A stretch of 64,000 nucleotides of DNA, taken from assembly GCA_006383075.2 (NCBI GenBank), contig SMNH02000004.1, positions 365,545-429,544 of the forward strand. Direction: 5' to 3'. Below the pieces are notes generated by a model, which was given only the letters and a program-made list of their open reading frames with translations, was not told where the DNA came from and did not search any database. Numbering within the stretch: the first letter of the stretch is position 1; each line of letters begins with the position of its first letter. The position numbers were made by a program, and so were the translations under genes. The stretch comes from Kordia sp. TARA_039_SRF. GTDB taxonomy: Bacteria; Bacteroidota; Bacteroidia; Flavobacteriales; Flavobacteriaceae. Shown piece after piece: positions 16,084-24,385 of this stretch.

Positions 16084-16668
16084 CTAGCTTGAATGCATGA
16101 TTTCTTCGTGAATTTTAGCGACTTGTGCTTTTGCATTCTCCAAGTCTTCATTGTGAATTATATAGTCGGAAAGTGCTATTTTATCGGCATCACTCCATTG
16201 ATTATCCATACGACTTTGAATAGCCGCTCGTGTAGTTTTATCGCGTTGTAACAAACGTTCAAAACGTGTTTCCAATGGCGCTACCACAGTGATGATTTTA
16301 TCGCATTGCTTGTAGGAACCATTTTCAAAAAGTATCGCAACTTCCTTTATAATGTACTTTTCACTACTTCGTGCCGCATACCAATCTTTAAAATGCTTAC
16401 CAACGCGCGGATGCACGATAGCATTGATTTTTTTGAGTTCTTCGGGCTGATTGAAGACAATATTTGATAGGTAACTTCGGTTTAGTTTCCCATTAATATA
16501 CGTTTTTTTTCCAAAAGTGTCCATTAATTCTTCTTTGATTTCTTTGGAAGAATGCATTAACTTTTTGGCTTCTATGTCTGCTATATAGATAGAAACACCT
16601 AATTCGTGAAACATTTTTGCAATGGTCGTTTTTCCACTTCCGATTCCACCTGTAAGTCCGACAATCAT
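16084..16668 (-). CDS. coaE: Dephospho-CoA kinase
   Basis: 194 aa, normal length. It catalyses the last step of coenzyme A synthesis, phosphorylating the 3'-OH of the ribose. The P-loop is GLTGGIGSGKTT (4-15), followed by the CoA domain with VHPRV and the lid region LQRDKTTRAAIQSRMDNQW. Its ATG overlaps the TGA stop of the YbbR gene (ATGA), so the two are translationally coupled. The coaBC gene of the same pathway lies about 10 kb away in this window, so the pathway is scattered. Confidence 0.95.
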   Translation of the reverse strand: MIVGLTGGIGSGKTTIAKMFHELGVSIYIADIEAKKLMHSSKEIKEELMDTFGKKTYINGKLNRSYLSNIVFNQPEELKKINAIVHPRVGKHFKDWYAARSSEKYIIKEVAILFENGSYKQCDKIITVVAPLETRFERLLQRDKTTRAAIQSRMDNQWSDADKIALSDYIIHNEDLENAKAQVAKIHEEIMHSS

Positions 16669-17627
16669 TTTTTAATTAAGAAGTTTATTTTTTTGTTTTC
16701 AATACGATACATTTTTACCGCTTTCGGGTATTTCACCAATTTAGGAATAAAAAAAGAAGCTTTGGTATTTTTTATATCGTTATAATCGCAATACACGGTA
16801 AAATCGCTTTGCGTAATAGTGTTAAAGTCAGAAACATTTGCCGTGTACGTCACCGTGACTTCTTTTGGAAATAATTTGATAGAGAATCCTTGCGGAAGAT
16901 TGCGTACTTGTAACGGAACAGACAGCTTTCCTTCGGTAAATTTATCAACTTTAGCTGTCGCACTGACCGTTGCTTGCGAATAGCTAAGACGCTTTAACGA
17001 ATCATTTTTCAGCAACTGCAATTCTAAATCGATATTGTTACTTATTTTTTCAAGTTGCTTGATTTCTGTATAAATTACTTTCACATCGTCAACTACATCT
17101 TCTGGTCCTGAAATTTCAATTTCTTTCGGTTCTATTTGCAAGGAATCGTATAAATTATATCCTTTTTCAAACTCCAATGCCAACTGATGAATCACAGGAA
17201 CGCGTTTTGTTTTGTTTTTTCCAAGTGTAAAAAATAGGGTGTCTGGCGATACTTTTAAAATTTCAATATCTTGATAAATATGCCTATTCACCGCAGCATC
17301 TGAAAGTACGTAAAAGGTGTTTTCTGTATTCGCTTTAGATACATTTTCCAAATCGACTTCTATTTCTTTTTGAAAGAGTTTTTGACGCAACATGCGAAAG
17401 CCCGTAGTTTTTACTTGTGCTTCAAGCGTGCTTTTTTCGCCTCCTAACAAAATTTTATCTTCTGATAGATTTGTATATGCTACCGTCATTGTTATCGTAT
17501 CTGTATAGGTGTTGGAAAGCTTTACGAGTGTCCAAACCACAAAGGAAATCACAAAAAAAAGTAGAAAAACATTGAGTTTTTTCCTTTTAAACATTTCTGC
17601 AAAAAAACTTCGAATTCCTTGTAGCAT
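16665..17627 (-). CDS. YbbR-like domain membrane protein
   Basis: 320 aa. One membrane anchor near the N-terminus (about 19-38, LNVFLLFFVISFVVWTLV), then an extracytoplasmic beta-rich region with two or three YbbR-like repeats (the KEIEISGPEDVVDDV segment is typical). In Firmicutes YbbR regulates the c-di-AMP cyclase, but here the neighbours are GT2 and coaE, so that role cannot be assumed. The start is 2 nt after the GT2 stop and the end overlaps coaE by 4 nt, making a tight GT2-ybbR-coaE operon. Confidence 0.85.
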   Translation of the reverse strand: MLQGIRSFFAEMFKRKKLNVFLLFFVISFVVWTLVKLSNTYTDTITMTVAYTNLSEDKILLGGEKSTLEAQVKTTGFRMLRQKLFQKEIEVDLENVSKANTENTFYVLSDAAVNRHIYQDIEILKVSPDTLFFTLGKNKTKRVPVIHQLALEFEKGYNLYDSLQIEPKEIEISGPEDVVDDVKVIYTEIKQLEKISNNIDLELQLLKNDSLKRLSYSQATVSATAKVDKFTEGKLSVPLQVRNLPQGFSIKLFPKEVTVTYTANVSDFNTITQSDFTVYCDYNDIKNTKASFFIPKLVKYPKAVKMYRIENKKINFLIKK

Positions 17628-17629
17628 AC

Positions 17630-18637
17630 TTATTTTTTAAAGAAGAGTTTTGGAAATCGTTCTTCTGGTTTTTGTTTGAATATTTGTATCGCGATAGTCG
17701 ATTTTAAAAATCCTACACCATATCCATAAAATTGAATACATACTGCAATTAACGATAAAAAAGCAATTTTTACACTTTTTGTCGCGCGAAAGGCATCCAA
17801 TAATATCAATGTAAAATATACAGCATATCCAATTAAAAACCAATGAAAAGCTAAAAATATACTGAGCAGTATTGAAATTATAAAACCAATACAAAATAGC
17901 GTTGGAAACCAATAGGTAAGTTTTGCCGTTTCTGGATGCCATACATTCAAGATGGGACGCACCATACCAAATTTATTGACTTGCACATGAAACTTCTCCC
18001 AAGAAATTCTGCGTTTATGATACACATACGCTTCTGGAATTAAAACTGTTTCATAACCCGCTTTCCAAATACGAATGGTTAAATCAGGATCTTCTCCCGG
18101 ATGAATTTGTCCAAAACCTTGAGTAGCTTCAAAAGCAGCTTTTGAAATCCCCATATTAAAGCTTCTTGGCTGAAATTTTTGTACAGCCTTTTTTCCTCCT
18201 CGAATGCCACCTGTTGTCAAAAATGCCGTCATCGCATAACTGATTGCTTTTTGAATAGATGTAAATGAATTATGTGCTGCATCGGGTCCGCCAAAACAAT
18301 CGACATATTGCTTTTGCAATGCTTTAGAGACTTCCGACAAATAATTTGGTGGAAGAATGCAATCAGAATCGAAAATCAAGTAATAATTTCCTTTGGCACG
18401 TTTCATTCCATAATTACGCGAATCGCCTGGTCCAGAATTTGGTTTAAAGTAGTAACTGATATCCAGAGATTCTTTATAAGTATCCACCACTTCTTTAGCT
18501 GGTATGGTAGAACCATCTTCAACTAAAACTACTTCAAAGGCTTCTTTAAAGGTTTGTTGTGTAATACTTTCCAATAATTCTGCTACCTCATCGGGACGAT
18601 TGTATACAGGAACAACTATGGAGAATTTTATTTGCAT
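17630..18637 (-). CDS. Membrane-anchored family 2 glycosyltransferase
   Basis: 335 aa. The GT-A domain starts at once (FSIVVPVYNRPDEV), with EDGS, the metal-binding DSD (IFDSDC), the acceptor/base region GEDPDLTIR and a C-terminal KRRISWEKF motif. Three hydrophobic segments near the C-terminus (about 240-315) anchor it. It probably transfers a sugar to a lipid or surface glycan; donor and acceptor are unknown. The longer version starting with TTG 18658 is rejected because the -7 box TATATTTG (18649-18642) lies inside that extension. Chosen ATG 18637 would leave almost no 5' leader, so the mRNA may be leaderless. Confidence 0.85.
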   Translation of the reverse strand: MQIKFSIVVPVYNRPDEVAELLESITQQTFKEAFEVVLVEDGSTIPAKEVVDTYKESLDISYYFKPNSGPGDSRNYGMKRAKGNYYLIFDSDCILPPNYLSEVSKALQKQYVDCFGGPDAAHNSFTSIQKAISYAMTAFLTTGGIRGGKKAVQKFQPRSFNMGISKAAFEATQGFGQIHPGEDPDLTIRIWKAGYETVLIPEAYVYHKRRISWEKFHVQVNKFGMVRPILNVWHPETAKLTYWFPTLFCIGFIISILLSIFLAFHWFLIGYAVYFTLILLDAFRATKSVKIAFLSLIAVCIQFYGYGVGFLKSTIAIQIFKQKPEERFPKLFFKK

Positions 18638-18641
18638 TCGG

Positions 18642-18649
18642 CAAATATA
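18642..18649 (-). promoter_or_regulatory. -7 box of the GT2-ybbR-coaE operon
   Basis: TATATTTG on the minus strand, only 4 nt from ATG 18637. Confidence 0.55.
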
Positions 18650-18656
18650 AACAAAC

Positions 18657-18687
18657 AAAAAAAGCTGTTCACTATGGAACAGCTTTT
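18657..18687 (-). terminator. Terminator of the fibronectin-repeat T9SS gene
   Basis: A perfect 11-bp stem AAAAGCTGTTC / GAACAGCTTTT with a 6-nt loop and a T-run on the minus strand, 23 nt after the stop codon. It directly precedes the GT2 promoter. Confidence 0.88.
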
Positions 18688-18709
18688 AATGATATATAAG
18701 TTTATAAAA

Positions 18710-21331
18710 TTACTTCACAAATTTAACAACTGAAGTTCTTCCATTTTCTAAAGTAACTCTTGCGAAATATACTCCATTTTTAGCAGAACCTAAGATTGCT
18801 TCACCTGCAGTCGCATTTGGCTTAGAAGTTGTAATAATTTGTCCAACCAAGTTATATACTTCAATAGAAGCAATATTACTTTGTGCATTTACTACAAATG
18901 CATTGTTTACAGTATCTACATAGTGAACAAAACCTCTTACTTCAGCAGACTCAATTGATAATGGTGCACACGTAACGTTTGCTTCCCATCCTGGTCTTAC
19001 AACAGATCCATCAGATGTAAATACGAATGTTAAACATCCTGAAGGGTCAGAAGAAACAATTGTCATTCCTTGTAAGTCTCCTGTTCCAATTGCTGGCATA
19101 TCATTTCTATCAAAACACCAGATTGTTCCACCACCTGCTGGGTCAATTGTTGGAGCTGTATTATCTGGACCGTCATAGATAGTTAATCCATCATAACATG
19201 CAGTTGCTCCATTATTTTCCGTAGAGAAGAATGTAAACTCAACGTTTACAGCATCTCCTGCCATATCTGGACAGATAGTATAAGTAATATTTTCACCACT
19301 AGAATAGTTTCCAGAAGCTCCACCTGAATCTAAGAAGATTCCGTTAGTACAATTTGGTGGGACAGCCACATACGGAGTGCTGAATGAGAATGGCCCTGCC
19401 CAAGCAGAAGTTCCATCTACACCACAATCAGCCTGCACATAGAATTGATAGCTATTATCTCCTACAAGTCCAGTAGCTGCGTACGGATTCGTCATTACTC
19501 CAGTAGCTGTTGGCGTTCCTGTTGCAGTACCTCCTGCAGTTACGTCAACTATTTCAATATTCCAAGTAGTAGCTGCTCCATTTTCTGTCCATCCTAAATC
19601 TGCAGTAGTTTCCATAATATTCGTAGCAGTTAATGCAGATGGTGCTGGACAAGTTTCTAATGTTGTAAAGCAGAATGGACCTACCCATGTAGAAGTTCCA
19701 TCTCCACCACAATCAGCTCTTACATAAAAACAATAGTCGTTATTTTCTGTAAGTCCTGTTGCTGTATACGGGTTTGTTGCTATTCCTGAAACTGTTGGTG
19801 TTCCTGTTGCCATTCCTCCTCCAGTAATGTCTACGATTTCAATATCCCATGTTGTTGCTGTTCCGTTTTCTGTCCATCCTAAATCTGCCGAATCATCTGT
19901 AATATTAGTTGCTGTCAATACTGATGGATCTGGACATGTAGGTGTTTCACGCATGCTAATGTCATCAATTAAAATGTCATTGTAGAAAGTACTTCCTCCA
20001 CTTCCATCTCCTGTAACGGTAAAACGAACTCGAACATCTCCTGTAATAGTAAATGTTGATAAGTCTGTAGTATATTCTACCCAGTTTGGTCCTAAATTAG
20101 CTTGAACGGTATTTACTGTAGACCATGCTGCTCCATCGTAAAATTCAACTAATAAAATATTTAGAGCTCCATCATCTACGTTATTACTAAATACCCAATA
20201 ACTTAATTGTGGTGCTGTTAATCCAGATACATCTACTAATGGACTTAATAAAACACTTACTTCTCCATTTCCATTGTCTGATCCATCCATTCCGATAAAG
20301 GTTCCGCCACCACCTGGTGTGTGATCTGCTAAACCATTTGCTCCGTAATCAGCAAAACCTGCTGGAGCTGTTCCTGAGACACTTCCATACTCCCAAGCGT
20401 TATCTCCACTTTGCTCAAAACAGTTTGGTAGAGAGTTTGTTGGGAAAGACTCTGTCCAAGGAGCCATAAAAGCAGCACATGTAGTTGAGAATGTAAAAGG
20501 ACCAACCCAGTTAGAAGTTCCTGCTCCTCCACAATCTGCTCTTACATAAAAGTCATAAGCTGTTTCTGCTGTTAATCCTGTTGCCATATATGGATTTCCA
20601 ACTCCTGTTGCTGTTGGTGTTCCTGTTGCTGGTGTTCCGTTAGTTACAACCTCAACATCCCAAGCCATCGCTGTTCCATTTTCTGTCCATCCTAAATTAG
20701 CTGTCGTGTCTGTAACATTAGAAGCAGTTAACATAGAAGGGTCAGGACATGATGGTGGTGCTGCCGATGTAATTGTTGGTGATTCGATACACCATCCATA
20801 CTGCCATCCAGCTTGGTCATCATAAGAAACACGGTATTGGAATCCAGATAATTGTCCAGCTGTAAAGCCAGAGATATCAAGTACTGAGGAAGTGTATGCT
20901 TCTGAAGTTGTACAGTTTTGATAATCTGAAACGGTAGTTGTGTTTCCTGCAAACGTTTGAATAGCACTCCAAGTCATTGCATCTGCATCATATACTTCAA
21001 TAGCCAATACATCACCACCTAAAGCATAGTATGTAAAGTTACCACTCACTGTAATCCAAGTTTCACCTGCCATACTAGCAGCTGTTAAGTCAATTACAGG
21101 CGATGTAGCGATAATATTGTCAGAAGAACCATTTCCTGCTGCATCATCATCAAAGATGAAACTAGCCCCTGTGGTTGTTGGATCTCCTAGTAATCCTCCA
21201 GCGTCATAAGAACCTGAAAGTGTCCATGCTGCGTTAGGCCAATTCGCAGCCTGATTCAATGTTTGTGAGACACCTACATAGGTCCCTAACAAACACATAA
21301 TCATAAAAATTTTAAGTGTAATTTTTTTCAT
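18710..21331 (-). CDS. T9SS-secreted adhesin-like protein with fibronectin III and CUB-like domains
   Basis: 873 aa. Signal peptide 1-22; a jelly-roll region with FIFDDDAAG (25-190); FN3-1 (195-284); a MAM/carbohydrate-binding-like jelly roll (285-460); FN3-2 (465-557) and FN3-3 (560-652); a CUB-like domain (660-790, CYDGLTIYDGPD); and a T9SS type A sorting domain (795-873, ends VVKFVK). The three FN3 copies share blocks such as LGWTENG, YVRADCGG and GPF.F(S/T)T almost unchanged, so they arose by recent duplication. There is no enzyme motif, so it is likely a surface or matrix protein. It has its own terminator and is flanked upstream by another T9SS cargo gene. Confidence 0.85.
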   Translation of the reverse strand: MKKITLKIFMIMCLLGTYVGVSQTLNQAANWPNAAWTLSGSYDAGGLLGDPTTTGASFIFDDDAAGNGSSDNIIATSPVIDLTAASMAGETWITVSGNFTYYALGGDVLAIEVYDADAMTWSAIQTFAGNTTTVSDYQNCTTSEAYTSSVLDISGFTAGQLSGFQYRVSYDDQAGWQYGWCIESPTITSAAPPSCPDPSMLTASNVTDTTANLGWTENGTAMAWDVEVVTNGTPATGTPTATGVGNPYMATGLTAETAYDFYVRADCGGAGTSNWVGPFTFSTTCAAFMAPWTESFPTNSLPNCFEQSGDNAWEYGSVSGTAPAGFADYGANGLADHTPGGGGTFIGMDGSDNGNGEVSVLLSPLVDVSGLTAPQLSYWVFSNNVDDGALNILLVEFYDGAAWSTVNTVQANLGPNWVEYTTDLSTFTITGDVRVRFTVTGDGSGGSTFYNDILIDDISMRETPTCPDPSVLTATNITDDSADLGWTENGTATTWDIEIVDITGGGMATGTPTVSGIATNPYTATGLTENNDYCFYVRADCGGDGTSTWVGPFCFTTLETCPAPSALTATNIMETTADLGWTENGAATTWNIEIVDVTAGGTATGTPTATGVMTNPYAATGLVGDNSYQFYVQADCGVDGTSAWAGPFSFSTPYVAVPPNCTNGIFLDSGGASGNYSSGENITYTICPDMAGDAVNVEFTFFSTENNGATACYDGLTIYDGPDNTAPTIDPAGGGTIWCFDRNDMPAIGTGDLQGMTIVSSDPSGCLTFVFTSDGSVVRPGWEANVTCAPLSIESAEVRGFVHYVDTVNNAFVVNAQSNIASIEVYNLVGQIITTSKPNATAGEAILGSAKNGVYFARVTLENGRTSVVKFVK

Positions 21332-21475
21332 AAAAAGTTTGATTTTTGTTAGTTAGTTGAATATCAGCAGAAATAACCACATTTTTTTTGAATCAACCAT
21401 GTTAATATCGATTAAAGACATGTTTTTATCGATAAAAAACACAAAAAATGGTTTTTCCTACAGTTTATGCTTGTA

Positions 21476-23209
21476 TTATTTTAACATTATTTTTTTATTA
21501 AATACTCCTTTTTTTCCTAAAATTTTAATCATATAATAACCCGATGCTAAACCTGTTATATTGACACTATTTTCATTTTGAATTTGTCCTTTTTTTATGT
21601 GTGTCCCTTTAGCATCAAAAATTATATAAGTATATGTTTCGTTTGCGGTAGTTTGAAACCAAATTTTCCCAGTAGTTGGATTCGGATACACTACTACTTC
21701 ATTTTGTGTTTGAAATTCCTCTGTACTTAGCGGACTGCTTCCTTCTATAATATGTACTGCTTGATTAGGCATTACGTTGTACAAAATATCTTGTGCTCCG
21801 CCCAACCAGGTAACTTTTACATAATCTATCACAGTATTTGCACCAATTCCGAAAAATTCTGTTCCTGAGTTTTGTGAAATGTATCCTTCTCCACAAACTG
21901 TATACCTGTATTGTGTTTCGCCTTGACTTTTAAGTTCAATAGTTGCTCCAATTCCTTGTTTATTACTAGTTACACCTTCTAAACTCACTTTTAACCAGTT
22001 ATTTGATGAAGTTGTTTGATTTTTCCATAAGAAGATATCATCACCTCCAGAATTGTTCACAATGATTTCAGGAAAACCGTCATTATCTGTGTCACCAATA
22101 GCATTGGCATAACTTTCACTTGTATCGTTAGCAAAACCAGAGTTCCCTAACATGCTAAAAGTACCGTTTCCGTTGTTTGAATAATACGCCGCAGAGAGCA
22201 AACTTGGAACAGCACCATCTAATGAACCGCTTACGTATAAATCTAAATCACCATCGTTTTCAGCATCTAAAAATACGGAACCCCACGCTACACTTTCAAA
22301 CATGGTTCCTGTACTAGCCGCAATGTTAGAAAATGTTCCGTCGCCATTATTTCTTAAAAAGTAGTTACCTGGAATCCCATTCGTCACATAAATATCAAAC
22401 CATGAATCTCCATCTACATCTGCAATCGTAACTGACATTGCATCGATAGCAATGTTGGTTTCAGATTGTTCGCTGACATCTGTAAAAGTTCCGTCGCCAT
22501 TGTTTTTGTACAAGATATTTGTGGTATTCGTTTTGTCATTTGCCATGTAAATATCCTGCCATCCATCATTATTATAATCAAAAAATGCAGAACAGAAAGA
22601 TAAATGGCTTCCTGTATCTATTCCTGCAGCAGAACTTACGTTGGTGAATGTTCCGTCACCGTTATTTTTGTAGAGATAATTGGCTTGTGGCGTTGGAATT
22701 CCTCTATTACACAGAAAAACATCTAAAAAACCATCATTATTATAATCGCCCCAAGAAGCGCCAAAGTTATTCTGAGCTGCCATTGGTAAACCACTAGCAG
22801 TTGTAACATCTGTTAGTGAACTTCCATCATTTTCGTACAAACGACTTCCATCAATATCACTAGAAATGTACAAATCATTATCGCCATCGTTATCAATATC
22901 TATCCAAATGACTTGCTTTTGTTGCGAAAGATTGTTTGGATTTAGATTGGTTTCAAGCGAATACGTACCATCGCCATTGTTTTTATAAATTTTTAACGAA
23001 TCTCCACTTTGTGTTGCAATGGTGATATCATCCCAACCATCATTGTTATAATCGTAAAAAGAAATGCCTCCACCTAAATTAATTGTTCCGCTGTGGTCAT
23101 CAACGCCAGCAACAGTTGCTTCATTTTGAAAATGCGCTTGCGCCTGTAATTGTTGAAAACATAGGAGATAGAGGAAATACGAAAAGAATAGGTGTAATTG
23201 TCTTTTCAT
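21476..23209 (-). CDS. VCBS/FG-GAP repeat protein with ASPIC/UnbV and T9SS sorting domains
   Basis: 577 aa. A signal peptide (to about 25) is followed by a beta-propeller of FG-GAP/VCBS repeats with repeated calcium-binding loops of the type DYNNDGW.D and D.DNDGD.D (about 40-390), an ASPIC/UnbV module (about 400-480, NWLKVSLEG ... YIKV-like VDYVKVTWLGG) and a T9SS type A sorting domain (about 510-577, starts VVYPNPTTGKIW, ends KIMLK). It is likely a secreted Ca-stabilised binding protein of the CRTAC1-like group. ATG 23209 is preferred to the TTG at 23215. Confidence 0.88.
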   Translation of the reverse strand: MKRQLHLFFSYFLYLLCFQQLQAQAHFQNEATVAGVDDHSGTINLGGGISFYDYNNDGWDDITIATQSGDSLKIYKNNGDGTYSLETNLNPNNLSQQKQVIWIDIDNDGDNDLYISSDIDGSRLYENDGSSLTDVTTASGLPMAAQNNFGASWGDYNNDGFLDVFLCNRGIPTPQANYLYKNNGDGTFTNVSSAAGIDTGSHLSFCSAFFDYNNDGWQDIYMANDKTNTTNILYKNNGDGTFTDVSEQSETNIAIDAMSVTIADVDGDSWFDIYVTNGIPGNYFLRNNGDGTFSNIAASTGTMFESVAWGSVFLDAENDGDLDLYVSGSLDGAVPSLLSAAYYSNNGNGTFSMLGNSGFANDTSESYANAIGDTDNDGFPEIIVNNSGGDDIFLWKNQTTSSNNWLKVSLEGVTSNKQGIGATIELKSQGETQYRYTVCGEGYISQNSGTEFFGIGANTVIDYVKVTWLGGAQDILYNVMPNQAVHIIEGSSPLSTEEFQTQNEVVVYPNPTTGKIWFQTTANETYTYIIFDAKGTHIKKGQIQNENSVNITGLASGYYMIKILGKKGVFNKKIMLK

Positions 23210-23243
23210 AGGCAATACAATACATTTATTGAGTTCGAGGATT

Positions 23244-23275
23244 CTAAAGTATTAAAAACAACTTTAATTTCACAA
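23244..23275 (-). promoter_or_regulatory. Likely promoter of the VCBS gene
   Basis: TACTTTAG (23251-23244) with TTG (23275-23273) 21 nt upstream on the minus strand. One mismatch to TAnnTTTG. Confidence 0.4.
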
Positions 23276-23426
23276 AATTTTAACAATTATATTTAATAAT
23301 TTTTATAAAAAGTATTATTATATAGCTAGAAATCCCGATTTTTAAAGACATACGCAATTTCAAGAATTGTTCTAAATTATTTTTTTAGTTTTTTTCCTCA
23401 TCGACTTTATAATCAATATTCAAAAT

Positions 23427-23465
23427 AAAAAAAATGCCTCTAGGATGATTCCTTGAGGCATTTTT
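23427..23465 (-). terminator. Terminator of fabI
   Basis: AAAAATGCCTC-A-AGGA, loop ATCA, TCCT-A-GAGGCATTTTT, with T-run; one internal mismatch. It lies 19 nt after the fabI stop. Confidence 0.9.
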
Positions 23466-23483
23466 GTATGTATGTGTTTTTGT

Positions 23484-24299
23484 TTATTCTTCTGTAAATC
23501 GCTCAATAACTTCTTGACTTACTCCTGTATTAGAGAATCCGCCATCGTTATACAAGTTTTGCATTGTTACGCGCTTGGTTAAGTCCGAGAATAAGGAAAC
23601 GGTGTAGTTTGCACAATCTAGCGCGGTTGCGTTTCCTAATGGCGACATTTCTTCAGCGTAAGAAATGAATCCGTCAAAACCTTTCACTCCTTGTCCAGCC
23701 GTTGTTGGCGTTGGCGATTGCGAAATAGTGTTGACACGTACTTTTTTCTCTTTCCCAAAGAAATAGCCAAAACTACGCGCAATAGACTCCAAATACGCTT
23801 TGTTATCTGCCATATCATTATAATCTGGAAAAGTACGCTGTGCTGCCATATATGTTAAAGCAACAATACTTCCCCACTCGTTCATGGCGTCAGATTTGTA
23901 TAAGGTTTGCATCACTTTATGAAAAGAAACCGCAGAAACATCCCAACCTTTTGTCAACCAATCGTATTTTAAGTCAGTGTAATGTCTTCCTTTACGAACG
24001 TTTACTGACATTCCGATAGAGTGCAACACAAAGTCAATTTTCCCGCCAAGGATTTCCATCGATTTGTCAATCAAATTTTGAATATCGTCTACATCGGTAG
24101 CATCTGCAGGAATGATTTCTGAACCTGTTTTTTCTGCCAATTCGTTGATTTTCCCCATACGCATTGCAATTGGTGCGTTGGTCAATACAAATGTTCCGCC
24201 TTCTTCATGGACGCGCTCCGCAGTTTTCCATGCAATAGAGTTTTCATCTAAAGCACCAAATATGATTCCTTTTTTTCCTTTTAATAAGTTGTAAGACAT
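23484..24299 (-). CDS. fabI: Enoyl-[acyl-carrier-protein] reductase (NADH)
   Basis: 271 aa, normal length. It reduces the trans-2-enoyl-ACP double bond, the last step of each fatty-acid elongation cycle. It is a divergent short-chain dehydrogenase: nucleotide-binding GALDENSIAW near the N-terminus, VLHSIG at strand 4, and the FabI-type catalytic pair Tyr-x6-Lys in YNDMADNK. NTISQSPT is the mobile loop usually written N.IS.GP. It has its own -7 box (24332-24339) and terminator and so is probably monocistronic, just behind recN. Confidence 0.96.
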   Translation of the reverse strand: MSYNLLKGKKGIIFGALDENSIAWKTAERVHEEGGTFVLTNAPIAMRMGKINELAEKTGSEIIPADATDVDDIQNLIDKSMEILGGKIDFVLHSIGMSVNVRKGRHYTDLKYDWLTKGWDVSAVSFHKVMQTLYKSDAMNEWGSIVALTYMAAQRTFPDYNDMADNKAYLESIARSFGYFFGKEKKVRVNTISQSPTPTTAGQGVKGFDGFISYAEEMSPLGNATALDCANYTVSLFSDLTKRVTMQNLYNDGGFSNTGVSQEVIERFTEE

Positions 24300-24331
24300 G
24301 CTTGTAATTTTTAAGTCGTTGTTTGGTAGGT

Positions 24332-24339
24332 CAAATATA
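24332..24339 (-). promoter_or_regulatory. -7 box of fabI
   Basis: TATATTTG on the minus strand, about 33 nt before the ATG. Confidence 0.55.
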
Positions 24340-24385
24340 TGGTAAAAGATTGAAATGATTGTTTTTCAAGGTTTGGAATCTGCTT

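Noticed and set aside
16665..16668. Frameshift between ybbR and coaE
   Set aside because: The 4-nt ATGA overlap is ordinary translational coupling; both proteins are complete.
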